This document shows, piece after piece, positions 9,152 to 17,967 of a stretch of DNA of 59,473 bases; the first letter of the stretch is position 1, and every line of letters starts with the position of its first letter. This DNA comes from CAMQRS01 sp964370645 (lineage in GTDB: Bacteria > Bacillota_I > Bacilli_A > Erysipelotrichales > Erysipelotrichaceae), in assembly GCA_964370645.1 (NCBI GenBank), contig CAYJJS010000008.1, forward strand, positions 1-59,473, in the 5' to 3' direction. The notes beneath the pieces were generated by a model, which saw only the letters and a list, made by a program, of their open reading frames with translations, was not told the DNA's origin and ran no database searches. Both the position numbers and the translations under genes were made by a program.

Positions 9152-9322
9152 ATGGAAGATTCTAATATGAATGTAGAGACGAAAAACCACAAAGAACGTC
9201 TGTACGATAAAATTCCAGAAGAAAATAGAGGGAAAGTACTGATTGCATTAAACATTATAATCGTTGCATGCGTGCTAACTTTTATCGCTATTATTGGATT
9301 GAGCTTATTTGGTATACTTTAA
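9152..9322 (+). CDS. Small single-pass membrane protein at the end of the mgl operon
   Basis: A 56-aa open frame starts one base after the mglC stop and ends just before the operon terminator. Residues 1-30 are highly charged (MEDSNMNVETKNHKERLYDK then IPEENRGK); residues about 31-55 form one hydrophobic helix ending at FGIL. There is no strong SD, so translation is probably coupled to mglC. Its position suggests a small accessory subunit or stabiliser of the transporter, but no family was recognised and no function is assigned. Confidence 0.6.
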   Translation: MEDSNMNVETKNHKERLYDKIPEENRGKVLIALNIIIVACVLTFIAIIGLSLFGIL

Positions 9323-9338
9323 TATATAATTCCTTGCA

Positions 9339-9370
9339 AAAACAGACTTCATTTATGGAAGTCTGTTTTC
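9339..9370. terminator. Bidirectional terminator between mgl operon and hydrolase
   Basis: An AAAACAGACTTC arm pairs with GAAGTCTGTTTT around a short loop, with T-rich tracts on both strands. It serves the plus-strand mgl operon and the converging hydrolase gene. Confidence 0.85.
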
Positions 9371-10053
9371 TATTTAGTAGTGAAGAGTTCATCACTCATG
9401 AAGTTTTTAAACAGTAAAAATGTATCCCAAGCACAATTCATATCGTTCATTAAATCGTGTGTACCATTTTGCAGGATGAATAATTTTTTGTTTTGATGTT
9501 TTATCTTATTGTATGCATGGATACTAGAGCGAAGAGGTATAATTTCATCATGATTGCCATGTACTAGGCAAACCGGACAGGAAACATCCACGATACTTTC
9601 TTTACACTGCTTAACAACACGCATAAAGCAAGTTGTATAAGAGGTAGACATATCCATTGAGGGGATTTGGCCGTTGAAAATGTTTTTAATAAATCCAACT
9701 ACGTTACCTATATGTAGGTAGTGAAAGGCAGGCGCAATTAGGAATAGCTTATGAATGGGATACTTCTTAGCTAAATGAGTAGCAATTACTCCTCCCATTG
9801 AAAATCCAATTAAAGAGACACGATATCCTTGTTTTATTTTTTGTTGTACCATGTTTTCACAACGTAAAATCCATTGTTTACTGTTACAATCAACACTTGG
9901 CTCTAATTCAAAGATATCAAATGCGAGTATTTCATTTGTTTTATACCATTTTGCGAAGTTACTAAATTCTTTACTTCTTATTCTTCCAAAACCATGGATA
10001 CATAAGATGATATCTTTTTCTTTTTTTAACCATCTTTGTATAATATTATACAT
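9370..10053 (-). CDS. Alpha/beta hydrolase (carboxylesterase/lipase-like)
   Basis: 227 aa from the ATG at 10053, which has an AAGGTGAT ribosome site. A GTG at 10089 is in frame but lies against the likely -10 box, so it was rejected as the start. Features of an alpha/beta hydrolase: CIHGFGR oxyanion region, nucleophile elbow GFSMGG, acid in HGNHDEIIP, and base His in NGTHD. No signal peptide, so probably cytoplasmic. It resembles small serine esterases or monoacylglycerol-lipase-like enzymes; the substrate is unknown. It is monocistronic. Confidence 0.82.
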   Translation of the reverse strand: MYNIIQRWLKKEKDIILCIHGFGRIRSKEFSNFAKWYKTNEILAFDIFELEPSVDCNSKQWILRCENMVQQKIKQGYRVSLIGFSMGGVIATHLAKKYPIHKLFLIAPAFHYLHIGNVVGFIKNIFNGQIPSMDMSTSYTTCFMRVVKQCKESIVDVSCPVCLVHGNHDEIIPLRSSIHAYNKIKHQNKKLFILQNGTHDLMNDMNCAWDTFLLFKNFMSDELFTTK

Positions 10054-10080
10054 AAAATCACCTTCTTTATATTCAACCAC

Positions 10081-10086
10081 ATTATA
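10081..10086 (-). promoter_or_regulatory. -10 box for the hydrolase gene
   Basis: TATAAT on the minus strand lies 28 bases before the chosen ATG. The -35 region is weak. Its presence argues against the upstream GTG start. Confidence 0.5.
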
Positions 10087-10163
10087 CACAAAATAGGTGG
10101 AATCTGCTAAGAATAGACATTTTTTTTATAGGTGCTCTCATATACTCTTATTGAGGTGAATAC

Positions 10164-10625
10164 ATGGATGTAGTGAAGATAGATAAAGCACAAAAGCAAA
10201 AACATATTCTAGTGAATGATCATATACCTAATAGGGCATTTAAAAATGAATTTCAAACAAACCACTTCACACTTAAATTGCACAAAATATTTATATATGA
10301 GAATCAATTAGGAAAACAACGTGTTCAAGAGGGAGGTAGTTTCCTTGTATTAGATATGAGTATACGAAACAATACAAGTGAAAGTCTTGAATTATTAAGT
10401 GAAGAATTTCTACTTAGTTATGATGATGGAGAATTGTTTACACCAGAAATATGTTTCCACCACCCTAAACAGTTCGAAGATGTGGTTACATTAGATGCAT
10501 TGCAACAAAAACGCGGGTTATATATTTTTTTAGTGGCTAGTAATTGCAAGAAAATTTCTTTGCATCATTTTGAGTGGTATGGAGAAGAGGATTTTAAAAG
10601 ATATCGATTACGTTATAAATTATAA
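10164..10625 (+). CDS. Uncharacterised protein, possible beta-sandwich (DUF4352-like)
   Basis: 153 aa, SD GAGGTG. No signal peptide or TM helix. Residues about 35-140 alternate beta-strand-like segments (GGSFLVLDMSIRNNTSESLE is typical of Telokin-like/DUF4352 domains, where a conserved VxxxIxNN strand describes a protein with modified ligands). That resemblance is weak. It sits alone between a hydrolase and an anchored extracellular protein and is followed by a short hairpin. No function is assigned. Confidence 0.7.
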   Translation: MDVVKIDKAQKQKHILVNDHIPNRAFKNEFQTNHFTLKLHKIFIYENQLGKQRVQEGGSFLVLDMSIRNNTSESLELLSEEFLLSYDDGELFTPEICFHHPKQFEDVVTLDALQQKRGLYIFLVASNCKKISLHHFEWYGEEDFKRYRLRYKL

Positions 10626-10646
10626 CCTCTCATAATGAGAGGTTTT
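10624..10646 (+). terminator. Short hairpin after the 153-aa protein gene
   Basis: An AACCTCTC/GAGAGGTT stem with only a short T tract, so termination may be incomplete. Confidence 0.5.
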
Positions 10647-10716
10647 AACGTCTGGAGGGTATATACTTTTTATTGGCATTTGGATATAATGATATTAAAG
10701 AAATGGGGAATGTACT

Positions 10717-11448
10717 ATGCGATGGATTAAAAAAAATGGAATGTTTACTTTTTTAATAGTCATTATGAGTAGTATAATAACCTATTTAATATTTGAAATT
10801 GTTGCAGAACCAGTAGAAAAACAGCATCAAGTGGATGGGGATAAGCCAGTGCAAGAAACATCTATTTTATCTTTTTCTGTATTTGAACCTGAATTTTTCG
10901 AAGTTGGTGTAAGTTGGAACTATATTGATCCAAACAAGGAAATTGTTAGCTCAAAACTTATTATTAATGATGTGACAGAACTAGATGTGAGTGAACAAAG
11001 CAGTATTGAATTGTTTTTAACAGATAGTGGAATTCATACAGGAAATAATAAGTTTGAAATTATTGCTACACTGGTGGATGGTACACAGCTTACAAAAGTA
11101 AATTATTTATATGTGAATGAAGTGCAAGAATTTCATGTACAAACTACTTATGATGGAATGAAGGCAATTTTAAATGTTAGTTACTACCAACACAATCAAA
11201 AGCCGGTGAATGCACCGACACTAACACTAAATAATACCTTGTCACAGCCTTTTTCAATACAATTTGTAGAAACGGAAGTTGTATCGAGTGAAGGTGGCTA
11301 TGATCTTGTGCAGGCAAAATATGCAATTGATTTTAGTAAAGTAGAAGTAGGAACATATACCTTGGATTTTACATTCCACTTTTATGAGTATCGCATTAGT
11401 GAGGATAAATCAGTGACGATACAAGTGGTGAATATCGAAGAGAACTAA
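10717..11448 (+). CDS. Uncharacterised membrane-anchored extracellular protein
   Basis: 243 aa, GGGGAA before the start and a TATAAT-like box about 25 bases further up. An N-terminal TM anchor (about 9-28) is followed by an extracellular part rich in beta-strand patterns. Two Ig-like segments are plausible (about 50-135 and 140-240): each has alternating hydrophobic residues and ends in a YLYVNEV- or VTIQVVNI-like strand. No catalytic motif was seen and no family recognised. A terminator follows. Confidence 0.72.
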   Translation: MRWIKKNGMFTFLIVIMSSIITYLIFEIVAEPVEKQHQVDGDKPVQETSILSFSVFEPEFFEVGVSWNYIDPNKEIVSSKLIINDVTELDVSEQSSIELFLTDSGIHTGNNKFEIIATLVDGTQLTKVNYLYVNEVQEFHVQTTYDGMKAILNVSYYQHNQKPVNAPTLTLNNTLSQPFSIQFVETEVVSSEGGYDLVQAKYAIDFSKVEVGTYTLDFTFHFYEYRISEDKSVTIQVVNIEEN

Positions 11449-11487
11449 AAAGTGCGAATGCTACATAGAGCATTCACACTTTTTTTA
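11447..11487. terminator. Bidirectional terminator between the anchored protein gene and asd
   Basis: AAAAAGTG plus GAATGCT arms pair with AGCATTC plus CACTTTTT (one mismatch bulge); the T run serves the plus strand and the A run serves asd. Confidence 0.8.
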
Positions 11488-12498
11488 GTTTTGATTTATA
11501 TATGCTACAGCAATTTGTACTGCATTTGTTGCAGCTCCTTTACGAACTTGATCACCGCAACACCATAGTGTTAATGACTTATTATCATCTCTAGATAAGT
11601 CTTTACGAATGCGACCAACATATACTAAGTCCTGGTTCGTTGTGTCAAGTGGCATAGGATATACTTGATTATCCAAATCATCCATTAACTTTACTCCAGG
11701 AGCATTTGCTAATAGCTCTTTTGCTTTCGCAACATCAATTTCATTTTCAAAAGATAAGGTAATCGATTCAGAGTGGCTTCTAAATACAGGGATACGAATA
11801 CAAGTACAAGTAACTTTCAATGATTCATGGTGTAAAATCTTACGACTTTCATTTTGCATTTTCATTTCTTCACTAGAATATCCATTTTCATCAAATCCAC
11901 CGATTTGTGGAATTAAGTTGAATGCGATTTGATAAGGGAATGTCTTAGGTGTAGTTTGTTCATTGTTCAATACTTGTTTCACTTGTTCTTCTAACTCAAC
12001 AATACCAGGGTTTCCAGCACCAGATACGGCTTGATAAGTGGAAACAACCATTGACTTAACATTTGCATATTCGTGTAACTTGTTAATTGCTACAAGGGCA
12101 ATAATTGTCGCACAGTTTGGATTAGCAATAATACCACTGTGTGTTTTGATATCTTCAGCATTGACTTCTGGAATAACTAAAGGTACCTCTTTGCATAAAC
12201 GAAAAGCACTTGAATTATCAATGACTAAAGCGCCTGCTTTAACAGCATGTGGGATAAGCTTTTCAGCAATATCATTCTCTACAGCACCCAATACAATATC
12301 CATGTTTTCAAAAGCATTTTCGTTTGCTTCTTGTAAAGTGTATTCTTTTCCTTCATACATCATCTTTTTTCCTGCACTACGTGCAGAAGCAAGTAGACGA
12401 AGCTCGTTAATAGGGAAATTTTGTTCTGCAAGAACCTGTAACATTTCTTGTCCTACAGCTCCAGTAGCCCCTAAAATCGCGACGTTATAAGTTTTCAT
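11485..12498 (-). CDS. asd: Aspartate-semialdehyde dehydrogenase
   Basis: 337 aa. Cytosolic NADP-dependent reduction of aspartyl phosphate to the semialdehyde, the branch point to lysine, methionine and threonine. It has the N-terminal Rossmann motif GATGAVGQEML, phosphate-binding LLASARSAGK, the catalytic cysteine in NPNCATI, STYQAVSGAG, and the RIPVFRSHSE substrate-binding Arg/His block. It starts 2 bases after the aspartokinase stop and is the last gene of hom-lysC-asd, transcribed opposite to thrC-thrB. Confidence 0.97.
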   Translation of the reverse strand: MKTYNVAILGATGAVGQEMLQVLAEQNFPINELRLLASARSAGKKMMYEGKEYTLQEANENAFENMDIVLGAVENDIAEKLIPHAVKAGALVIDNSSAFRLCKEVPLVIPEVNAEDIKTHSGIIANPNCATIIALVAINKLHEYANVKSMVVSTYQAVSGAGNPGIVELEEQVKQVLNNEQTTPKTFPYQIAFNLIPQIGGFDENGYSSEEMKMQNESRKILHHESLKVTCTCIRIPVFRSHSESITLSFENEIDVAKAKELLANAPGVKLMDDLDNQVYPMPLDTTNQDLVYVGRIRKDLSRDDNKSLTLWCCGDQVRKGAATNAVQIAVAYINQN

Positions 12499-12500
12499 GA

Positions 12501-13826
12501 TTACTGTTCTCCTTCTTGTGCAAATTCTTCATAAATTGCTTTTATCGTTTTTGAGTAGTCGTCGTTGTGTACTCCTACTATAATATTCATTTCATCACTT
12601 GTTTGTGAAATCACGGATACATTAATACCATGCTCACCCAATGTTGTAAATAAGCGACCAGACATCCCTGCACAGTTTTTCATGTTTCTGCTCACTGTTG
12701 CAATTAGTGCGATTTCATCAATTACATTTACCTCATCTGGTCGACAATGACGGCGAATTTCATCAATAATATCATATAGGTTATCCTTAATTGCAGCAGT
12801 TTCAACAATGATTGAGAAACTGTCGATACCAGTAGGAATGTGCTCAATGCTTACGCGATAGCGATCAAAGATATTTAATGCTTTGGAAATTAACCCAACT
12901 TCATTTGACATATGATTTTTCTTAATGGTTAAAATAGAGAAATCCTTTTTACCGGCAATTCCTGTAATACTATTCGCCACACGATTATCATCTACATTTT
13001 CTTTAATAATTGTTCCCTTACAAGTAGGTTCATTTGTATTTAAAATATGAATTGGAATATTTTTCTTTTTCACAGGTAATATAGCCTCTTCGTGGAGTAC
13101 GCTAGCTCCCATATAAGACAATTCGCGCAACTCACTATAGTTGATGACAGCAATCTCTTTTGGTTTTTTCACAATGCGTGGATCTGCCATTAAAATTCCT
13201 GAAACATCTGTGAAGTTTTCATAAATATTCGCATTTGCAATATTAGCAATGATACTTCCTGTTACATCACCACCACCACGTGTCATGATTTTTAAGTTTC
13301 CATTAGGTAAAGAACCATAGAAACCAGGAATTAAAATATTAGCGTGTTCACTCGCAAACTCTTCAAAGACAGCTTGCATTTTTGGATAATCAAAAGTTCC
13401 ATCGTAATTGAAGAAAATGACATCTTTGGCATCCACAAAACTAAATCCTAAATACTCTGCCATCAATAATGCAGTTAAGTATTCTCCACGACTGACTAAA
13501 TAATCTAAATCGATGTTTTTATCCAATTGCGTTTTCAGTAAATCTAAATCTTTTTGAATATCGTATTGCAATTGCAATTGGTTTTTAATATCAAGGAAAC
13601 GATCTTCAATCATTTTAAAAATCGTATCGCAAGAAATATTATATTTAATATGCGCATGGCATAAGTATAATAAATCTGTCACTTTATTATCTTCAGGATG
13701 CTCTTTTCCCATTGCGCTAACAACAACATATTTTCTTGCTGTATCACTCAGTACAATATTTTTTACTTTTTTAAATTGTGTGGTGTTGGCAACTGAACTT
13801 CCACCGAACTTTACTACTTTTTTCAT
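12501..13826 (-). CDS. lysC: Aspartate kinase
   Basis: 441 aa from the ATG at 13826, which has AAAGGAG and gives the canonical N-terminus MKKVVKFGGSS; the frame is open upstream to 13862 but overlaps hom. The kinase domain includes KFGGSSVAN, RGGGDVTGS and FTDVSGILMADPR; two ACT domains follow (about 295-440) with the MSNEVGLISKALNIFDRYRV and MSGRLFTTLGEHGINVSVIS regions. It phosphorylates aspartate, the first step of the pathway. ACT domains imply feedback by an end product, probably lysine or threonine. Confidence 0.96.
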   Translation of the reverse strand: MKKVVKFGGSSVANTTQFKKVKNIVLSDTARKYVVVSAMGKEHPEDNKVTDLLYLCHAHIKYNISCDTIFKMIEDRFLDIKNQLQLQYDIQKDLDLLKTQLDKNIDLDYLVSRGEYLTALLMAEYLGFSFVDAKDVIFFNYDGTFDYPKMQAVFEEFASEHANILIPGFYGSLPNGNLKIMTRGGGDVTGSIIANIANANIYENFTDVSGILMADPRIVKKPKEIAVINYSELRELSYMGASVLHEEAILPVKKKNIPIHILNTNEPTCKGTIIKENVDDNRVANSITGIAGKKDFSILTIKKNHMSNEVGLISKALNIFDRYRVSIEHIPTGIDSFSIIVETAAIKDNLYDIIDEIRRHCRPDEVNVIDEIALIATVSRNMKNCAGMSGRLFTTLGEHGINVSVISQTSDEMNIIVGVHNDDYSKTIKAIYEEFAQEGEQ

Positions 13827-13836
13827 ACGTTCTCCT

Positions 13837-14988
13837 TTAATTAAAATTCGCGATTTTCGCAACGAATGCGTTTGTATCTAAAGCGCTTATCGTTTCCACA
13901 AGTTCTTGCATCTGTTTTGTTGTAATTGACTTAGTATACATATAGTATTGATTTTCAAAACAATCAATATGGGCAAGCCTTGTATCATTTATTTTTGTGT
14001 TCGCACGAATTACATATTCGTTGTGTAACATCTCTTTATTATACAGTAAAGTTTTATGGATGTTAATGCCATAAGTGCACTTTGTTTGAATATCTACAAT
14101 ATCTTGAACGATAGCGTTGGCAGTTGCTAGTTTTCCAGCTCCTTGACCATAAAATTTAAGGTCTCCAATACTATCTCCATGAATTGTGATGATGTTGAAG
14201 TTTGTTGAAATATTTGCTTCCACACTTGAAGAATCAAAGATATTTGGCATTACAAATCCTTCGAATTGATTTTCAATCACTTGTCCTTCTCCAATGTATT
14301 TCACACACTTACCTTTCGCTTTTAAATAACGTACATCATCTAATGTAATCGTATTTAATGCGTAAGTAGGAATATCGCTTGCTTCTACATATGTGTCAAA
14401 AGCAAGTGCACTCGATATAAGGACTTTATTTAAAACGTCATACCCTTCTACATCTGCTTTTGGATCAGCTTCTGCATACCCTAACTCTTGTGCAATCTTT
14501 AATACATCTGCAAAGTTTTTTTCTTCCTTAAACATTGCATCTAAAATAAAATTACTTGTTCCATTAAAAATTCCATAGAAATGATCCAAAGCATCAACAC
14601 GTTTAGCTTTTAAAATGCTTGCTAAGAAAGGGATTCCTCCCCCAACACTTGCTTCAAATAAGAATTGTACATCATTTTCTTTAGCCAATTGTAAGAATTG
14701 GTCTAAATATTTAGCAACAACCGCTTTATTTGCAGTGATGACATGTTTTTTATGTTTTAAGCATTGTGTGATAAATTCATAGGCAGGGTGTAAACCTCCC
14801 ATTGTTTCTACTACAGCTTCGATTTGTTTGTTTTCTAAAATATCTTTTATATCACTTGTGATTAACTTTGATTTATCTTTGTTTTGCGGTAAATCTAAGA
14901 TTGATACCACTTCTATTTGCTCCATCTTCTCACTTATTTCTAGTACACCACTTCCAATGGTACCAAATCCTAATATTGCAATATTCAT
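13837..14988 (-). CDS. hom: Homoserine dehydrogenase
   Basis: 383 aa from the ATG at 14988 (GAGAGGGG upstream), giving MNIAILGFGTIGSGVLE; codons further upstream lie in the promoter region. NAD(P)-binding Rossmann domain, then VITANKAVVAKY and FEASVGGGIPFL, GTSNFILDAM, and the EADPKADVEGYDVLNK catalytic signature. It reduces aspartate semialdehyde to homoserine. There is no obvious full C-terminal ACT domain (the end at about 310-383 is short), so feedback may rest on LysC. First gene of the minus-strand operon, divergent from thrC. Confidence 0.96.
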   Translation of the reverse strand: MNIAILGFGTIGSGVLEISEKMEQIEVVSILDLPQNKDKSKLITSDIKDILENKQIEAVVETMGGLHPAYEFITQCLKHKKHVITANKAVVAKYLDQFLQLAKENDVQFLFEASVGGGIPFLASILKAKRVDALDHFYGIFNGTSNFILDAMFKEEKNFADVLKIAQELGYAEADPKADVEGYDVLNKVLISSALAFDTYVEASDIPTYALNTITLDDVRYLKAKGKCVKYIGEGQVIENQFEGFVMPNIFDSSSVEANISTNFNIITIHGDSIGDLKFYGQGAGKLATANAIVQDIVDIQTKCTYGINIHKTLLYNKEMLHNEYVIRANTKINDTRLAHIDCFENQYYMYTKSITTKQMQELVETISALDTNAFVAKIANFN

Positions 14989-15028
14989 ATTCAAACCCCT
15001 CTCGTTCATGTCTTTCATAAGAAAACAC

Positions 15029-15057
15029 TTGTTTTTCTACTGGAAACATTGTATCAT
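15029..15057 (+). promoter_or_regulatory. thrC promoter
   Basis: TTGTTT (15029-15034), 17-bp spacer, TATCAT (15052-15057), 31 bases before the thrC ATG. It overlaps the divergent hom promoter. Confidence 0.7.
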
Positions 15058-15077
15058 AGTTGTTAGGAAGAAAGCAA
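15048..15077 (-). promoter_or_regulatory. hom-lysC-asd promoter
   Basis: On the minus strand TTGCTT (15072-15077), 18-bp spacer, TACAAT (15048-15053). It shares its -10 region with the thrC promoter, so the two polymerases would compete. Confidence 0.6.
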
Positions 15078-15088
15078 GGAGAAAATTT

Positions 15089-16570
15089 ATGAACCAATTT
15101 TATGAAAGTACAAGGGATGAAAAGATCCAATATAAGGCAAGTAAGGCTGTATTACAGGGGTTAAGTGAAGATGGGGGATTGTTTGTATTACGTGATTTAA
15201 AAGAAGCACAGTTAGATGTTGAAGCATTAATGGAAAAAGATTACTTACAAATGGCATCTACAATTTTGAAATTGTTTTTGCATGATTATAGTGAAGAAGA
15301 AATTCAAAAGTGTGTTTATGATGCGTATACAAATAAATTCAGTAGCCCACACTACACACCACTTGTAAGCTTACAGGATGCACATGTATTAGAATTGTTT
15401 CATGGGCCAACGAGTGCATTTAAAGATGTAGCTTTATCAATATTGCCACACCTTACTAAAACAGCGATTGAGAAAAATCAGGTAAGTGATGATGTATTGA
15501 TTTTGACGGCAACGAGTGGAGATACAGGAAAAGCTGCATTAGAAGGGTTTAAAGATGTTGATCACACTAAAATAATGGTATTTTATCCAAATGGTGGTGT
15601 AAGTTTAGTGCAAGAAACACAAATGAACACAACAACGGGTAAAAATACAAAAGTATGTGGTATTAATGGTAACTTTGATGATGCACAAAATGGAGTAAAA
15701 CAAATTTTCTTAGATACAGAGTTTAAACAACAACTAGCAAAGAAAAACATTCGATTGAGTAGTGCAAACTCAATTAATATTGGTCGATTGCTACCACAAA
15801 TTGTTTACTATTTTTATGCTTATAAACAATTGGTAGATAAAAATACAATTGCATTTGGAGAAGCTGTAAATTTTATTGTACCAACAGGAAATTTTGGAAA
15901 TATTTTAGCGGGTTATTATGCAAAACAATTAGGATTACCTGTACATAAGTTAGTATGTGCAGCAAATGAAAACAATGTATTACATGATTTTATCAAAACA
16001 GGAACATACAATCGTAATAGAGACTTTCACAAAACAATTTCACCAAGTATGGATATTTTAGTATCTAGTAACTTAGAGCGTCTTCTATATTATATTAGTG
16101 GATGCGATAATGCATATGTAAAACAATTAATGCAATCCTTACAAGAGACTGGTTCGTATACGATTGGTGAAGATATGTTAAAGTGTCTGCAAGAAACATT
16201 TGCTAGTGGATATGCTAGCAATGAGGAAACACAAGCTACAATTTTGGAAGTATATAAGAAAGATGGGTATTTGCTAGATCCACATACTGCTGTAGCATAT
16301 AAAGTGTTATTAGAACAAAAAGATGAAAAACATCAAAATATTGTATTGTCTACTGCTTCTCCTTACAAATTTACAAATAGTGTATATGAAGCGATTTGTG
16401 GAGTGAGTGAACACGATGAGTTTACTTTAATGGATATGCTATTTGAAAAAACAAAAGTAGAGATTCCAGCAAACTTAAAAAATCTGAAACAACAAGAAAT
16501 TTTACATGATGATACAAGTGATCGTCTGCAGATGAAACAGTATATTCAAAAAACATTGGAGAAGTTTTAA
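15089..16570 (+). CDS. thrC: Threonine synthase
   Basis: 493 aa from ATG 15089 (AAGGAGAA upstream); the open frame extends to 14828 only because it reads antisense to hom. PLP enzyme converting O-phosphohomoserine to threonine. It has the long N-terminal region of the E. coli/yeast-type enzyme (STRDEKIQYKASKAVLQGL), the PLP lysine in GPTSAFKDVALS, TATSGDTGKAALEG, and the phosphate-binding VPTGNFGNILAGYYA. First gene of thrC-thrB-pheB; 2 bases before thrB. Confidence 0.97.
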   Translation: MNQFYESTRDEKIQYKASKAVLQGLSEDGGLFVLRDLKEAQLDVEALMEKDYLQMASTILKLFLHDYSEEEIQKCVYDAYTNKFSSPHYTPLVSLQDAHVLELFHGPTSAFKDVALSILPHLTKTAIEKNQVSDDVLILTATSGDTGKAALEGFKDVDHTKIMVFYPNGGVSLVQETQMNTTTGKNTKVCGINGNFDDAQNGVKQIFLDTEFKQQLAKKNIRLSSANSINIGRLLPQIVYYFYAYKQLVDKNTIAFGEAVNFIVPTGNFGNILAGYYAKQLGLPVHKLVCAANENNVLHDFIKTGTYNRNRDFHKTISPSMDILVSSNLERLLYYISGCDNAYVKQLMQSLQETGSYTIGEDMLKCLQETFASGYASNEETQATILEVYKKDGYLLDPHTAVAYKVLLEQKDEKHQNIVLSTASPYKFTNSVYEAICGVSEHDEFTLMDMLFEKTKVEIPANLKNLKQQEILHDDTSDRLQMKQYIQKTLEKF

Positions 16571-16572
16571 AG

Positions 16573-17448
16573 ATGGCAAAGGTACGTGTACCTGCAACAA
16601 GTGCTAATGTAGGTTGTGGTTTTGATACATTAGGTGTCGCATTGTCTGTGTACAATACTTTCACCTTTGAAGTAATTCCTGCTTCTTATGAACTTATCGG
16701 ATGTGAACCAGCATACAACAATGAAGAAAATTTAGTGTATCAATCTTTTTTATACACCTTAAATTATTTACAAAAAGAAGTTAGTGGAGTACGTATTCAT
16801 TTTGATTGCCAAGTTCCTATGTCGGGAGGTTTGGGTTCCAGTTCCACATGTGTAGTGGGAGGGATTTATGGTGCATATGCTTTGAGTCAAACACCGATTG
16901 ATGAACAAGAAATTTTGCGTTTAGCAACAAAAATTGAAGGACATCCTGACAATGTATCACCAGCTATATTTGGTGGTCTAAGTGCTTCTTGTATGGTGGA
17001 TAATGAGGCGATTAGTGTACATTATGACATTGATCGACGCTTTCAATTCCTAGCTCTTATTCCTGATTTTGAGACATTAACGCACCAAGCACGAAAAGTG
17101 TTGCCAAAACAAATTTCATATCAGGATGCTATTTTTAACTTATCAAGATTGGGTGTTGTTTTGAAAGCTTTTGAAAAATATGATTTAGATGTTTTAGGTA
17201 AAGTGATGGAAGATCGTTTACATGAGCCATATCGTAAAGTATTGATTCATGAATACGACGCAGTTCGTAGTATATGCGAATCTATTGATAGTGTTGCTTT
17301 TTTGATTAGTGGAAGTGGTTCTACTTTAATGAATATTGTGGAGCATACAGAAAGTGTTCCACAAATACAAGCTAAATTAGAATCATTAACACATCATTGG
17401 AAAGCATTATTATTAAAGGTAGATAAGAAAGGAACGGTGATTTTATAA
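16573..17448 (+). CDS. thrB: Homoserine kinase
   Basis: 291 aa, GHMP kinase family. N-terminal VPATSANVGCGFDTLG, the ATP-binding loop PMSGGLGSSSTCVVGG, EGHPDNVSPAIFGG, and the C-terminal SGSGSTLMNI motif. It phosphorylates homoserine to the thrC substrate. Its SD (GGAGAAG) lies inside the end of thrC, and its stop overlaps the start of the next gene (TAATG), so all three are coupled. Confidence 0.97.
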   Translation: MAKVRVPATSANVGCGFDTLGVALSVYNTFTFEVIPASYELIGCEPAYNNEENLVYQSFLYTLNYLQKEVSGVRIHFDCQVPMSGGLGSSSTCVVGGIYGAYALSQTPIDEQEILRLATKIEGHPDNVSPAIFGGLSASCMVDNEAISVHYDIDRRFQFLALIPDFETLTHQARKVLPKQISYQDAIFNLSRLGVVLKAFEKYDLDVLGKVMEDRLHEPYRKVLIHEYDAVRSICESIDSVAFLISGSGSTLMNIVEHTESVPQIQAKLESLTHHWKALLLKVDKKGTVIL

Positions 17449-17885
17449 TGTTAGATAATTATTTAGTCGTCGATAAAAGTGTATTACCTGATATATTTGA
17501 AAAAGTGATTCAAGTAAAAGAAATGATGGAACAAGGAAAATATACACAAGTAAGTGAAGCGGTGAAAGAAGTTGGAATTTCTAGAAGTGCTTACTATAAA
17601 TATAAGAATCATGTATTTGTAGTGAGTAAATCCAATTTAGAAAGAAAAGCAGTAATCTCATTTGTGTTATCGCATGAGAAGGGAATATTAGCTGAAGTAC
17701 TTCATGTTTTAATGGAACAAAGATGCAATGTATTGACCATTAATCAAAACATACCAATTCACAATAAAGCGAGTGTGAACATTAGTATTGATGTGAGTGA
17801 GATGTTATTAAGTATGGATGCATTATTAGAATCGATTGGGGATGTAAAAGGGGTAAGTAAAACACTTTTAGTATCTGTTGAATAA
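17448..17885 (+). CDS. pheB: ACT-domain protein, PheB/UPF0735 family
   Basis: 145 aa. The N-terminal part (about 1-60) carries a small helix-turn-helix-like segment (VSEAVKEVGISRSAYYKYKN); the C-terminal part (about 68-145) is an ACT domain (VLSHEKGILAEVLHVLMEQR). The arrangement is that of B. subtilis PheB, a regulatory protein of uncertain role often next to hom/thr or pheA genes. Here it ends the threonine operon and overlaps thrB by one base, suggesting it senses threonine or another amino acid (inference). Confidence 0.88.
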   Translation: MLDNYLVVDKSVLPDIFEKVIQVKEMMEQGKYTQVSEAVKEVGISRSAYYKYKNHVFVVSKSNLERKAVISFVLSHEKGILAEVLHVLMEQRCNVLTINQNIPIHNKASVNISIDVSEMLLSMDALLESIGDVKGVSKTLLVSVE

Positions 17886-17917
17886 AAGCGTGTGCAAGGT
17901 TGTACGCGTTTTTTTAT
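17884..17917 (+). terminator. Terminator of the thr operon
   Basis: An AAAAGCGTGTGCA arm pairs, with several G-U wobbles, with TGTACGCGTTTT and is followed by a T run. Confidence 0.7.
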
Positions 17918-17950
17918 TCGACACATTTCATTGTCTTAGCATCCTATACT
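17917..17950 (+). promoter_or_regulatory. spoIIGA promoter with Spo0A-box
   Basis: TTCGACA at 17917-17923 is the exact reverse complement of the 0A-box core TGTCGAA. It doubles as a poor -35 (TTCGAC), 22 bp from the -10 TATACT (17945-17950). The 22-bp gap and the 0A box on the -35 reproduce the architecture known for B. subtilis spoIIG. Confidence 0.55.
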
Positions 17951-17967
17951 ATGGATGGGAGGCGAAT

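Noticed and set aside
14989..15088. T-box or lysine/threonine riboswitch before hom or thrC
   Set aside because: The whole divergent gap is about 100 bp and is filled by the two promoters and ribosome sites; there is no room for a structured leader.
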